A stretch of DNA of 64,000 nt from Bacteroidaceae bacterium. Lineage in GTDB: Bacteria; Bacteroidota; Bacteroidia; Bacteroidales; Bacteroidaceae. The translations under genes and the position numbers were made by a program. Location: contig JAKSLL010000004.1 of NCBI GenBank assembly GCA_024401215.1, positions 33,362 to 97,361 on the forward strand, read 5' to 3'. Positions 36,463 to 45,317 of the stretch are shown one piece after another (within the stretch, counting starts at the first letter, position 1; each line of letters starts with the position of its first letter). The notes below the pieces were generated by a model that was not told the origin of the DNA, did no database searches, and saw nothing but the letters and a program-made list of their open reading frames with translations.

Positions 36463-38958
36463 ATGAAAAAGGGAATTGACTGTTTTGTTGCGTTTGCCGA
36501 TTTCGACACCACACTTATAACACTCAAGCAGCTGAAGGAAGAACCTTTGGTGAACAATATATATTTGCTGATGACAGATGATACGCCTTGCCCATATCCT
36601 AACTGCAAGGTGTTGCGTATAGACAGCATCTACAGCTCAGACACCGTTAAGCAGATAAGTGCAGCGTTGGGCTCCCCATACGCTATGGTCTGCATGAAGC
36701 AGACGCCTGTCATCTTCGGATACAAGGCAATACAGCGATGGTATAATGTGGCAGAAGGTGTTGATGCCGCTGTGGTGTATGCAGACCATTATGCGGTGAA
36801 AGATGGCGAGACTGTCAACTGTCCTACAATGGACTTCTACTATGGCAGCGTGCGTGATGATTTTGACTTCGGCTCTGTCACCCTTCACTCTGCTAATGCC
36901 CTTCGCACTTATGTGTATAGCAATCCTGATGCCAATTACAAATACTCAGGATGGTATGACCTTCAGCTCTTTGACCTGAGGAGAAAGAGAAGCGCCTCTC
37001 TTTTCCATCTCCGTGAATACCTCTACACAGAAGAGGAGCTTGATACGAGGAAGAGCGGTGAAAAGCAGTTTGACTATGTTGATCCAAGAAACAGGGATGC
37101 TCAGCTGGAGAAGGAGCAGGTGTGTACGGAGCATCTCAAGATTATAGGTGCATATATTGACCCGGCAAGTATTGTTGATGTGTCTGTGGAGAGAAGTGAG
37201 TTTGCTGTTGAGGCGTCAGTTATCATCCCCGTGAGAAACAGGGTGAAGACCATAGAGGACGCCATTATGAGCGCCCTTTCGCAGAAGACATCCTTTGAGT
37301 TCAATGTCATTGTGGTTGACAACCTGTCAACAGACGGCACGAGTGATGTGATAGAGAGAATAGCGCAGACAGACTCCCGTGTCATCCATATCGTGCCAAC
37401 ACGCAAAGACCTGGGTATCGGCGGATGCTGGAGCCTCGCTTTCAATAGTGAGCAATGCGGACGATTCTCTGTGCAGCTCGACAGCGATGATTTATACAGC
37501 GGACCGGATACCTTGCAGACTATTGTGGATAAGTTCTATGAGGAGCATTGCGGAATGGTCATCGGTTCATATAGGATGTGTAATTTCCAGCTTGAGACAT
37601 TGCCTCCAGGCTTGATAGACCACAAAGAGTGGACAGAGGAAAACGGGCGCAACAATGCTCTCCGCATAAATGGCCTCGGAGCGCCAAGAGCGTTCTTCAC
37701 ACCTCTTCTGCGCAAGATTGGAATGCCAAACACAAGTTATGGCGAGGACTATGCCGTGGGACTTGCTTTCAGCCGCAAATACAAGATAGGCAGAATATAT
37801 ACCGAACTGTATCTGTGCAGGCGCTGGGAAGGCAATAGCGATGCCGCGCTCAAGCCTGAGCAGGTGAATAGAAATAATGTGTATAAGGACAGTCTCCGCA
37901 CAATGGAGATTATCGACCGCCGCCGACTGAACGAATACTGGTCATGCGGAGTCACCAAGGAGGATGCGCAGCTGCTTTTTGACGAGCAGATGAAGCAATG
38001 GCCTGAGACAGAGGAGAGATACCGACAGTTGAAAGAGGCTGTGACAAAAAGCCTTAACAGCGAGAGTTACCGACTTGCTGCGCAGTTCAATCCTGGCAGG
38101 ATAGCATCAACAGGGGCAAAGATAGATACAGCATCTATCGAAAAGCGACCTTGCTTCCTTTGTGATGTCAACAGACCTGTTAGGCAGGTGAATTATCCTA
38201 TGCTGAAGAAGTACCACCTGCTTGTCAATCCTTATCCGATACTGCCACAGCATTACACAATTCCGCTCCGCCATCATAAGCATCAGGAGATAAAGGGCAA
38301 CTACCGAGACATGATGGAGATAGCGCAGACTTTCGACAATCTCATCGTGTTCTATAATGGCCCTTACTGCGGAGCGAGCGCACCCGACCACATGCATTTC
38401 CAGGCGGGAAGCAGAGGCGTTGTGCCTTTGGAGAGAGACTGGAGCGAACTTTACCGCTTCACTCGTTCGCGCTTGTGGCCAATAAGCGAAGACGAGTACA
38501 TCGAAGCCCAGGGGCTGGAGGAGATGGCAGACAATACAGGCATATTCTCTCTTCGTGGATATGCTTGTCCGGGAGTAGTGATTATCACACGCACACCTGA
38601 GGCGAACGAGAAGCTCTTCATGAAGATTTATGATGCTCTCCCTGTGCCGGAAGGTCATTACGAACCAATGATGAACATCTTGGCTTTCACGCAGTCAAGT
38701 TCTTTGGATGGCTCTCCTCGCATTGTGTCTGTTGTCATTCCTCGTACTAAGCACCGTCCGGATTGCTATTACAAGGAGGGCGGCGAACAGATGCTTGTGA
38801 GTCCTGGCGCTTTGGATATGTGTGGTTTCATCATCACTCCTCGCGAGGACGACTACAACCGTATAGATTTGAATATGGCGACAGACATCATCAGGGAGTG
38901 TGCGATGTCGCTTGATGATGAACTTGAGATGATTATGAAATTCAAACTTGGAAAATGA
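36463..38958 (+). CDS. glycosyltransferase family 2 fused to a DUF4922 (HIT/GalT-like) domain
   Basis: 831 aa from the ATG at 36463; a GTG lies three codons upstream. Residues about 1-240 form a nucleotide-diphospho-sugar-like region. About 250-480 is a GT2 fold: ASVIIPVRNRVKTIEDAIMS, VDNLSTDGTSD, VQLDSDDLYSG (DxD-type). About 560-831 is DUF4922, with CFLCDVNRP (CxxC) and CGASAPDHMHFQAGSRG. The HxHxQ core resembles the catalytic triad of Ap4A and GDP-hexose phosphorylases of the HIT superfamily. No signal peptide. I infer a cytoplasmic nucleotide-sugar handling enzyme with two linked activities; substrate unknown. It heads a cluster with a SpoIID/LytB protein and two MFS carriers. Confidence 0.78.
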   Translation: MKKGIDCFVAFADFDTTLITLKQLKEEPLVNNIYLLMTDDTPCPYPNCKVLRIDSIYSSDTVKQISAALGSPYAMVCMKQTPVIFGYKAIQRWYNVAEGVDAAVVYADHYAVKDGETVNCPTMDFYYGSVRDDFDFGSVTLHSANALRTYVYSNPDANYKYSGWYDLQLFDLRRKRSASLFHLREYLYTEEELDTRKSGEKQFDYVDPRNRDAQLEKEQVCTEHLKIIGAYIDPASIVDVSVERSEFAVEASVIIPVRNRVKTIEDAIMSALSQKTSFEFNVIVVDNLSTDGTSDVIERIAQTDSRVIHIVPTRKDLGIGGCWSLAFNSEQCGRFSVQLDSDDLYSGPDTLQTIVDKFYEEHCGMVIGSYRMCNFQLETLPPGLIDHKEWTEENGRNNALRINGLGAPRAFFTPLLRKIGMPNTSYGEDYAVGLAFSRKYKIGRIYTELYLCRRWEGNSDAALKPEQVNRNNVYKDSLRTMEIIDRRRLNEYWSCGVTKEDAQLLFDEQMKQWPETEERYRQLKEAVTKSLNSESYRLAAQFNPGRIASTGAKIDTASIEKRPCFLCDVNRPVRQVNYPMLKKYHLLVNPYPILPQHYTIPLRHHKHQEIKGNYRDMMEIAQTFDNLIVFYNGPYCGASAPDHMHFQAGSRGVVPLERDWSELYRFTRSRLWPISEDEYIEAQGLEEMADNTGIFSLRGYACPGVVIITRTPEANEKLFMKIYDALPVPEGHYEPMMNILAFTQSSSLDGSPRIVSVVIPRTKHRPDCYYKEGGEQMLVSPGALDMCGFIITPREDDYNRIDLNMATDIIRECAMSLDDELEMIMKFKLGK

Positions 38959-39072
38959 TAAAAGACATGAATGAGGCATAGCCAGGGTGATGCAACACTT
39001 TGGCTATGCCCGTTTGTGTGTTATGGCAGATAACACTTATAGGCCTGGACAACAAGTAAATTGTAAATAAAG

Positions 39073-40329
39073 ATGACAACGATGATAGAAGAACCTTGTG
39101 TTGAGGTGGGAATAGTTAGGGCAGAAACGATAAACGTGGAGTTTCATGGTGTTTTTGCCGACTCTCTTGGAAGGGAATATAGCGGAAGCCATGCTTTCTC
39201 CCTTGCTGACGCAGGAAGGTTTTTTATGTGTGTTGATGCGGAAAGCTGCTCATTCACTCTGAAGGATGTGGTGATAGGGATAGGTTTTCATTGGCAACGT
39301 AATGAAAATCAGACTTTCAAAGGTTCTCTTCGCTTGATAGAAGAGGGTGGGAAGCTGTGTGCGGTGAATGTGGTGTCGGTTGAGACTTATCTCACAAGTG
39401 TCATAAGCAGCGAGATGTGTGCTAATGCGTCAATAGAATTGTTGAAGGCGCATGCTGTCATTTCGCGCAGTTGGCTGTATGCCATCATCTGCCGTCGCAA
39501 CAGGGCAGAAGGAGCGATGCTGAAATCCTACGCAGGTGCTGTCGTAGAGGATTCTGATGTGTTCAAATATGATGGAGCGGAAATTGATGCCGGCATAAAG
39601 AGAGTGATACGCTGGTATGACAATGAGGCTCATGTGGAGTATGATGTCTGTGCTGATGACCATTGCCAACGGTATCAAGGCATAACACGGCAGACAAACC
39701 CTAATGTGAAAGAGGCCATACGCGCCACACGTGGACAGGTGCTGATGTTTGACGGTCGGATTTGCGATACGCGATTCTCTAAATGCTGCGGAGGTGTGAC
39801 AGAGGAATTTCAGTATTGCTGGGAGAATATTCGTCATCCATATCTTGCAGCAAAGGCTGATCCTTATTGCAATACTGACGACAAGCGCGTTCTTTCGCAG
39901 ATACTTAATGACTATGACCAGGAGACCACAGACTTCTATTCGTGGGAGGTTAAATATACTGTCGATGAACTCAGCGAACTTGTGTCTCGCCGTTCGGGTG
40001 TAGATTTTGGAAGAATAACGGACCTCAAGCCTATGAGCAGAGGCGCTTCAGGGAGAATAACAGAGTTGCTCATTGTTGGCGACAAGGCGTCTGTTCGTGT
40101 CGGCAAGGAGCTGGAGATAAGAAAGTGGCTGAGTGAGAGCCATCTCTATTCCTCAGCTTTTGATGTGGAGAAGAAGGATGATGTGTTTGTCCTGCATGGT
40201 AAAGGCTGGGGACATGGAGTGGGGCTTTGTCAGATAGGCGCCGCAGTAATGGCAGATAAGGGCAAGTCCCACATGGAGATTTTGGAGTTTTACTTCTCCG
40301 GAGCAGAGGTGAAAGCTTTGTGGGAGTGA
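39073..40329 (+). CDS. SpoIID/LytB-domain protein without signal peptide
   Basis: 418 aa. SpoIID domain: LRLIEEGGKLCAVNVVSVET, then YLTSVISSEMCANASIELLK (the Glu in SEM corresponds to the catalytic acid of SpoIID lytic transglycosylase), AHAVISRSWLY, RFSKCCGGVTEEF, and the closing GKGWGHGVGLCQIGAAVMA. Classic SpoIID proteins are secreted or membrane-bound and cleave denuded glycan strands. This one begins MTTMIEEPCVEVGIV, with no hydrophobic leader, so it should act in the cytoplasm. Next to muropeptide-type carriers, that suggests processing of imported wall fragments (inference). Confidence 0.85.
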   Translation: MTTMIEEPCVEVGIVRAETINVEFHGVFADSLGREYSGSHAFSLADAGRFFMCVDAESCSFTLKDVVIGIGFHWQRNENQTFKGSLRLIEEGGKLCAVNVVSVETYLTSVISSEMCANASIELLKAHAVISRSWLYAIICRRNRAEGAMLKSYAGAVVEDSDVFKYDGAEIDAGIKRVIRWYDNEAHVEYDVCADDHCQRYQGITRQTNPNVKEAIRATRGQVLMFDGRICDTRFSKCCGGVTEEFQYCWENIRHPYLAAKADPYCNTDDKRVLSQILNDYDQETTDFYSWEVKYTVDELSELVSRRSGVDFGRITDLKPMSRGASGRITELLIVGDKASVRVGKELEIRKWLSESHLYSSAFDVEKKDDVFVLHGKGWGHGVGLCQIGAAVMADKGKSHMEILEFYFSGAEVKALWE

Positions 40330-40340
40330 CGGAAGGTAAA

Positions 40341-40430
40341 GGGGAGTTAAAGGGAAGTTAAAGAGGAGTTAAAGGGAAGTTAAAGGGAAGTTAAAGGGAT
40401 GAATGTCTGTATGTGAGGCAGACGTTTGAA
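40341..40430. repeat. family 1 related repeat: 11-bp tandem units
   Basis: Five consecutive units of G(G/A)AGTTAAAG(G/A) at 40341-40399, then GATGAATGTCTG and GCAGACGTTTG, matching the core of family 1. Confidence 0.75.
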
Positions 40431-40508
40431 ACGATGCCCATTTCTGTTTGATGACTTAGTGCAAGACGATTGATAAAGTATAAAAAGTGATTTTAACGTG
40501 ATAACTGT

Positions 40509-41783
40509 ATGTATAAAAAAAGGCATAGTCCATGGCTTTGGATACCAAGCATAAGTGCAACCGACCAGATTCCTTCGGCTGTTGTCACTTTTGTTGCCAC
40601 TCTGATGTTTATCCAGTTTGGCGCAGATGAGACATTGACAGCGGTATATGGAGGTTTGCTTTTTCTGCCGTGGGTGTTGAAGTCATACTTACGTTCGAAG
40701 GTGAGGAATGCAGGCTTCTATAAAAGGCACTTGCATATTGTTGAGCTTCTTGTCTTTCTGACTCTCATGGGGCTTGCTGTCTATATTTCGGAAATGCATG
40801 TGCGGCATTGGGTGCTGTTTCTCTTCCTTTTTGCCGCAGGTGTGTTTACGGCGTGGCATGGCTTGCTCTTGCAGATGTATTATAACAGGATGCTCTATCC
40901 TCGTCAGCAGAAGCTGTATAACAAGACCAAGATGCTTACCACTCAGGTGACAATGATTATCACTTATGGGGTGCTCATCATTGTGGCTGGCGGATTCGAG
41001 GTGTTCTTCAGAAGTTATAAGAAGGCGTGGGCGATGGAGAGCACGCTTGTGGCGGGAGGCTTCTTCATCTTCTGCGCAATAAATATGTTTGTGCTTGAGA
41101 ATCCTCGCATCCATAACCCTTACAGGTATGAGTCGCTGATAGGGGCGTTTAAGAATGAGCTGCAGATTGTGGACCGCATAAAGCATAAGGAAAACTTGAT
41201 GGCGGTCATCATTAGCGCCGTCTTTCTGCTTCTTCCTCAGGCGTTGATGTTCAACACCCGTGTGTTTTATCTGCTTGCCTCGCGCGATGACGGCGGTCTT
41301 GGATGCTCAGTACAAGATGTGGGTTTTGCGCAGGGCACGATAGGCGTTGTCTCTTTTTCTTTAGCTCTTGCCCTTGGCAGGATGCTTCAGAGCAGATACG
41401 GCGAGAGGAGATTGTTTTGGCCGATGAGCGTCATGCTCACTCTCTCCCCTGTGTTTTATCTGTTGATGACATTGAATCCTGTTGACGACATAATGGTGGT
41501 TTGCTGTATGACATTCTCTGCGCAGTTCTTCTTCGGCTTTGGATTGAATGTGTGTGCTTCCTATATAAAATTCATCTCAGGCAACAGATACAGAAATACA
41601 ATAAATTATCTATATGTCCCTCTTGTTTCAGGAGCTATGCTTCTGCCTATGATGGCGTCGGGGTGGCTTTGCAAGCAATTAGGGTATGAGACATTCTTTC
41701 TTATAAACACGCTCTGCGCACCTGTGTCTTGGGTGGCGCTTTTGGCATGCAGGGCGAGGAAAATACTGACATCAAATGAATAA
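40509..41783 (+). CDS. MFS-type membrane transporter
   Basis: 424 aa with about 12 hydrophobic segments (e.g. VVTFVATLMFIQFG, WVLFLFLFAAGVFTAW, VTMIITYGVLIIVAG, AVIISAVFLLLPQALMF, GTIGVVSFSLALALG). The N-terminal WLWIPSISATDQIPSAVVTF parallels WVPSLYLGESLPFSAVML in the following gene, so the two carriers are distant paralogues. It has a large cytoplasmic loop near 200-225. It may move muropeptides or MurNAc/GlcNAc-type sugars, by analogy with the Tannerella MurNAc uptake cluster (inference). The stop overlaps the next start by 8 nt. Confidence 0.78.
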   Translation: MYKKRHSPWLWIPSISATDQIPSAVVTFVATLMFIQFGADETLTAVYGGLLFLPWVLKSYLRSKVRNAGFYKRHLHIVELLVFLTLMGLAVYISEMHVRHWVLFLFLFAAGVFTAWHGLLLQMYYNRMLYPRQQKLYNKTKMLTTQVTMIITYGVLIIVAGGFEVFFRSYKKAWAMESTLVAGGFFIFCAINMFVLENPRIHNPYRYESLIGAFKNELQIVDRIKHKENLMAVIISAVFLLLPQALMFNTRVFYLLASRDDGGLGCSVQDVGFAQGTIGVVSFSLALALGRMLQSRYGERRLFWPMSVMLTLSPVFYLLMTLNPVDDIMVVCCMTFSAQFFFGFGLNVCASYIKFISGNRYRNTINYLYVPLVSGAMLLPMMASGWLCKQLGYETFFLINTLCAPVSWVALLACRARKILTSNE

Positions 41784-43062
41784 CAGCAAATACAAAAATT
41801 CATTGAAAGCCTTCTCGTGGGTGCCTTCGCTCTATCTTGGTGAGTCGCTGCCATTCTCGGCAGTCATGCTCATATCCGTAATAATGTTCAAGGAGCTTGG
41901 ACTCTCCGACGGTGAAATCACTCTCTATACTGGATGGCTGGGTCTGCCCTGGGTTATAAAACCTATATGGAGCCCGATAGTGGATAACATAAAGACAAAG
42001 CGATGGTGGGTTCTTTCCATGCAGTTCCTTATGGGCTTTTCGCTGGCGGCAGTAGCTTTCACCCTGAATTTTGATTATTGGCTGCAGGCTTCATTGGCTA
42101 TACTCATGGTTGTGGCTTTTGCCAGCGCTACCCACGACATCTCTGCTGATGGCTTCTATATTCTCGGTCTTTCAGATACTGACCAGGAACTGTTTGTCGG
42201 TGTGCGAAACACGTTCTACCGCATCGGCATGGTGATAGGTCAGGGTGGACTTGTGATGCTTGCTGGTGCAATGCAGAATGGGCTTCTCGGGGATTTCTGC
42301 CGTGGGGTGTCTCGTTCGTGGTTCGTGGTTTTTGTCATTGTTGGCGTGCTGATGATACTCCTTGCCCTTTATCATAGTGCTGTTCTGCCTAAAGTGGAGA
42401 AAAGCAGGGAAGATGTATCTGGCGACAATATGCTGGTACACCAGATGAAGGAGTTTGTCAACACTTTGAAAGTGTTTGTCACCAAGCCTCATATTGTGTC
42501 GGCTCTTTGTTTCATTCTTCTCTTCCGACTGCCAGAAGGTCTGCTCACAAAGATTGTGCCTCTGTTCCTTACTCGCAGCGTGGAGGAGGGCGGTCTCGCT
42601 CTCTCTGATGTTGACTTTGGCATGATATATGGGACGCTCGGAGTGATAGGCTTGCTTGCTGGAGGAATAGTCGGAGGATGGGCTGTGTCGAGATGGGGGT
42701 TGAAGAGATGTCTATGGCCTTTGGTGCTTTGCATAACATTGCCAGACCTTGTTTATGTGTATCTCAGCTATGTCCCAACTGACAACCTGTGGCTTATAGG
42801 TTCATGTGTGTGCGTCGAACAGATAGGTTACGGCCTTGGCTTTGCAGCATATACTCTGTATCTGGTAACTTTCTCTCGTGGTGAACGCAGCACGGCAGTT
42901 TTCTCAATCTGTACTGCAGGTCAGTATCTTGGTGGCGTTATGCTTCCCGGTATTGTGTCAGGGTATATTTCCGAAAGTATCGGATACCAGAATTTCTTTA
43001 TGCTCATCATGGCGTTCTGCCTCGTAACTTTTGCTGTTACGGCTTGCGTGAAAATAAAGTAA
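41776..43062 (+). CDS. AmpG-like MFS transporter
   Basis: 428 aa with about 12 membrane segments. SLYLGESLPFSAVMLISVIM, LYTGWLGLPWVIKPIWSPIV, DNIKTKRWW, HDISADGFYI, FRLPEGLLTKIVPLF and EQIGYGLGFAAYTLYLVTFS form the AmpG pattern; AmpG imports GlcNAc-anhydro-MurNAc peptides in enterobacteria. It is translationally coupled to the preceding carrier (8-nt overlap). A hairpin starts directly at the stop codon. The cargo cannot be fixed from sequence. Confidence 0.83.
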   Translation: MNNSKYKNSLKAFSWVPSLYLGESLPFSAVMLISVIMFKELGLSDGEITLYTGWLGLPWVIKPIWSPIVDNIKTKRWWVLSMQFLMGFSLAAVAFTLNFDYWLQASLAILMVVAFASATHDISADGFYILGLSDTDQELFVGVRNTFYRIGMVIGQGGLVMLAGAMQNGLLGDFCRGVSRSWFVVFVIVGVLMILLALYHSAVLPKVEKSREDVSGDNMLVHQMKEFVNTLKVFVTKPHIVSALCFILLFRLPEGLLTKIVPLFLTRSVEEGGLALSDVDFGMIYGTLGVIGLLAGGIVGGWAVSRWGLKRCLWPLVLCITLPDLVYVYLSYVPTDNLWLIGSCVCVEQIGYGLGFAAYTLYLVTFSRGERSTAVFSICTAGQYLGGVMLPGIVSGYISESIGYQNFFMLIMAFCLVTFAVTACVKIK

Positions 43063-43110
43063 TACAAGTTTCGCAAGCTCCACAACAAGTAGAGCTTGCG
43101 AAATTTGTAT
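43062..43110 (+). terminator. 19-bp hairpin after the AmpG-like gene, related to family 1
   Basis: ATACAAGTTTCGCAAGCTC (43062-43080) pairs with GAGCTTGCGAAATTTGTAT (43092-43110) with one mismatch. The left arm equals the start of repeat family 1 copies A, D and E. Confidence 0.8.
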
Positions 43111-43141
43111 AAATTATTGAAGTTTCAATAACTAAGCATTA

Positions 43142-43735
43142 TTAAATGCCGAGTTTGTTCTTGATTGCGTCCTTTGCTTTGTTTGTGGTCTCGTCAATCT
43201 TTTCGTTAGCCTTAGCCTTTGCGTCTTCAGTAGCTTTGTTGACAGCATCATTGGCTTTTGTCTTAGCATCTTCCTTGGCTGCGTTTACTGCGTCGTTGGC
43301 TTTCTCCTTGAGAGTCTTAGCATCTTCCTTTGCTGCGTCTGCGCCTTCGTTAGCCTTTGATGGGATTGACTTGATAGTTGAAATGAGGGAACTTATTGTA
43401 GCGTTGCCAGAAGCAACTTCATTTACTGTGCTTTCGTTGTTGGCGATAAACTCCTGAATCTTTAGGAGGTATGTGTTAGCCTCTTCTACCTTGCCCTCCT
43501 TAGTGAGCTTCTCTGCGTATGCCTGTACAGCAGTCAGAGCTTTCTGTGCTGACTCCTCGTCTCCTGATTCGATGGCAGCCTGAACTTCCTCAACAGGGAT
43601 CTCTACTGCTTCAACCTCTGCGCCTTCTACAACTTCTGTGCCTTCTGCTTCTGAGTCTGTTGCTGGGGCTTCGTTCTTACATGCTGTGAATGAGATAGCG
43701 GCAAGTGCCATTACTGTGATGAAAAACTTTTTCAT
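43142..43735 (-). CDS. lipoprotein with LEA/apolipoprotein-like amphipathic repeats
   Basis: 197 aa. Lipoprotein signal with lipobox AAISFTAC (Cys19). Residues 20-50 are acidic (EAEGTEVVEGAEVEAVEIPV). From about 130 to the end, 11-residue repeats of the type ANDAVNAAKEDAK and ANDAVNKATEDAKAK resemble group 3 LEA proteins and would form a long amphipathic helix. Probably anchored to the envelope, with the helix tethering or protecting membrane or protein surfaces (inference). Repeats at the DNA level could allow length change. Confidence 0.75.
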   Translation of the reverse strand: MKKFFITVMALAAISFTACKNEAPATDSEAEGTEVVEGAEVEAVEIPVEEVQAAIESGDEESAQKALTAVQAYAEKLTKEGKVEEANTYLLKIQEFIANNESTVNEVASGNATISSLISTIKSIPSKANEGADAAKEDAKTLKEKANDAVNAAKEDAKTKANDAVNKATEDAKAKANEKIDETTNKAKDAIKNKLGI

Positions 43736-43787
43736 AGTAAATCTTTTTGATATGAAATTTATATTTGTTTATAATTGTTAAACATCG

Positions 43788-43795
43788 CAAAGTTA
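43788..43795 (-). promoter_or_regulatory. -7 box of the LEA-like lipoprotein gene
   Basis: Minus strand TAACTTTG, 53 nt upstream of the ATG; back to back with the box at 43810. Confidence 0.55.
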
Positions 43796-43809
43796 GGAAG
43801 TTTTTTTAT

Positions 43810-43817
43810 TATCTTTG
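43810..43817 (+). promoter_or_regulatory. -7 box of the S41-like lipoprotein gene
   Basis: TATCTTTG, 24 nt before the ATG at 43842, which supports that ATG over the upstream GTG/ATG-like starts. Confidence 0.6.
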
Positions 43818-43841
43818 CACTCGAAAAGAATAATTCTTTAT

Positions 43842-45152
43842 ATGAAAAGTTTTTTAACATTTATTATAGCAATTTCATCTGTTTTGTTTCTTGTCTCATG
43901 TGGTGAAGACCGCACGTACGAATATGTGGAGAAAACGCAGCATAATCAATGGGCGTGGAGTCTTTTGCAAGATAACTATCTCTGGATAGATTCTGTCGGG
44001 GACTATGAACCTGAATGGCAGAAGTTTTTCCAGAATCCTTCAGATTTCCTTTCTCTCATAACATCGAAGAGCAAGCATGATGATAAGTGGTCGTATGCCT
44101 TTGTTGACACGCTGGATGTAGATATGCACGAACGAGGGATGTTTAATCACATAAACTCGTATGGCATGGATTTTGAACTGATGGTGGACCCTACAGGCAG
44201 GACGACAAAGTCTGTAGCCCGTGTGAAGACAGTCTATCCAAACAGTCCGGCTGCGAAAGCGGGGCTGAAGCGTAACGATTTTATTTATTCGTTTGATGGG
44301 TATAAGTTGTCGTCAAACAATGTGAAGAAACTCCAGAGTGGCGTGAAGCGCACTCTTGGCATCTGCCACATCGCATTTAGTGCTGAAGATGTCAGCTTCT
44401 ACTGGCAAGACTCAACGGAGGTTGTCATGGAAGCGTCGAGATTTGTTGAGGATGTGGCATTCCCCGTTGACTCTATCGTGCTGACAGGGGAGGGTAAAGT
44501 TGGCTATCTTATGTGCGCCCGACTTGTTCCAGGTCCGGAGGAGCGTGCGAATGAGAATCAGAACAAATATATTAATGACCTTGATGCTGTAATGGAGCGT
44601 TTCAGAGGGGAAAGGGTAAAAACGATTGTCCTCGACCTCCGCCTATGTAATTATGGAACACTTGATATGGCATGTCGCTTGGCGAGCTATGTTATTCCAG
44701 CTAAGCATGCCAATAGCACTTTCGCCAAAACCTTCTGGAATAATAAGCGCAATATGAATGATGCGACAATTCCTTATAATACTAATGTGAAGACGTTGGA
44801 TTTTAGTAAGGTTTATGTGATTGTTGGCGATTATACACAAGGTGCGGCGGAATGGATGATTCATGCTTTGCAGCATACTATGGGCGAAGAAAATGTTGTC
44901 CTGATAGGCACGTCCACATGCGGACAGAATGTGCTGACGGAAGAAGTTGGCAGTAAGTATAATGTCCATCTTTGTCCTGTTGTCGCCTATGTTGCGGACG
45001 GCAGCGGCGATTATCAGTATGGCAAGATTGTTCCAACGGAAGAAATGACCATAGATGAAATGACATTGTCTGAATGGGCAGAGTATGGTTCGCCAGATGA
45101 ATATCTTTTCCATACGGCACTAAAGGCGTTTTATCTTGAAGCTCTATGGTGA
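43842..45152 (+). CDS. S41-family peptidase-like lipoprotein, catalytic residues apparently lost
   Basis: 436 aa from the ATG at 43842. Lipobox LFLVSC (Cys near 20). An N-terminal helical region is followed by a PDZ domain (about 115-180: VKTVYPNSPAAKAGLKRNDF, IYSFDGYKL), then the S41 core (KVGYLMCARL, KTIVLDLRLCNYG, KVYVIVGDYTQGAAEWMIHA, VVLIGTSTCGQNV). In active S41 proteases the Ser lies in S-A-(S/A)-E and the Lys in T-x-G-K; here these positions are Gly (TQGAAE) and Gln (TCGQ). It is probably a non-catalytic peptide-binding lipoprotein (inference from alignment by eye). Confidence 0.8.
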   Translation: MKSFLTFIIAISSVLFLVSCGEDRTYEYVEKTQHNQWAWSLLQDNYLWIDSVGDYEPEWQKFFQNPSDFLSLITSKSKHDDKWSYAFVDTLDVDMHERGMFNHINSYGMDFELMVDPTGRTTKSVARVKTVYPNSPAAKAGLKRNDFIYSFDGYKLSSNNVKKLQSGVKRTLGICHIAFSAEDVSFYWQDSTEVVMEASRFVEDVAFPVDSIVLTGEGKVGYLMCARLVPGPEERANENQNKYINDLDAVMERFRGERVKTIVLDLRLCNYGTLDMACRLASYVIPAKHANSTFAKTFWNNKRNMNDATIPYNTNVKTLDFSKVYVIVGDYTQGAAEWMIHALQHTMGEENVVLIGTSTCGQNVLTEEVGSKYNVHLCPVVAYVADGSGDYQYGKIVPTEEMTIDEMTLSEWAEYGSPDEYLFHTALKAFYLEALW

Positions 45153-45176
45153 TATTATGAATTTATTATGTCATAA

Positions 45177-45221
45177 AAAAGACTGCAAATAAGACAAAAT
45201 GTCACGTATTTGCAGTCTTTT
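45177..45221 (+). terminator. 15-bp hairpin terminator after the S41-like gene
   Basis: AAAAGACTGCAAATA (45177-45191) pairs perfectly with TATTTGCAGTCTTTT (45207-45221), followed by TCTG. Confidence 0.85.
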
Positions 45222-45317
45222 TCTGTGTTATCCCCTTGTTTTGCTGACAAACTGACGCAAAATGTGGGGTGGGCATGATTGTTGCTTGATGTGAGGGTGA
45301 ATCAAAAATCAAGCGAT

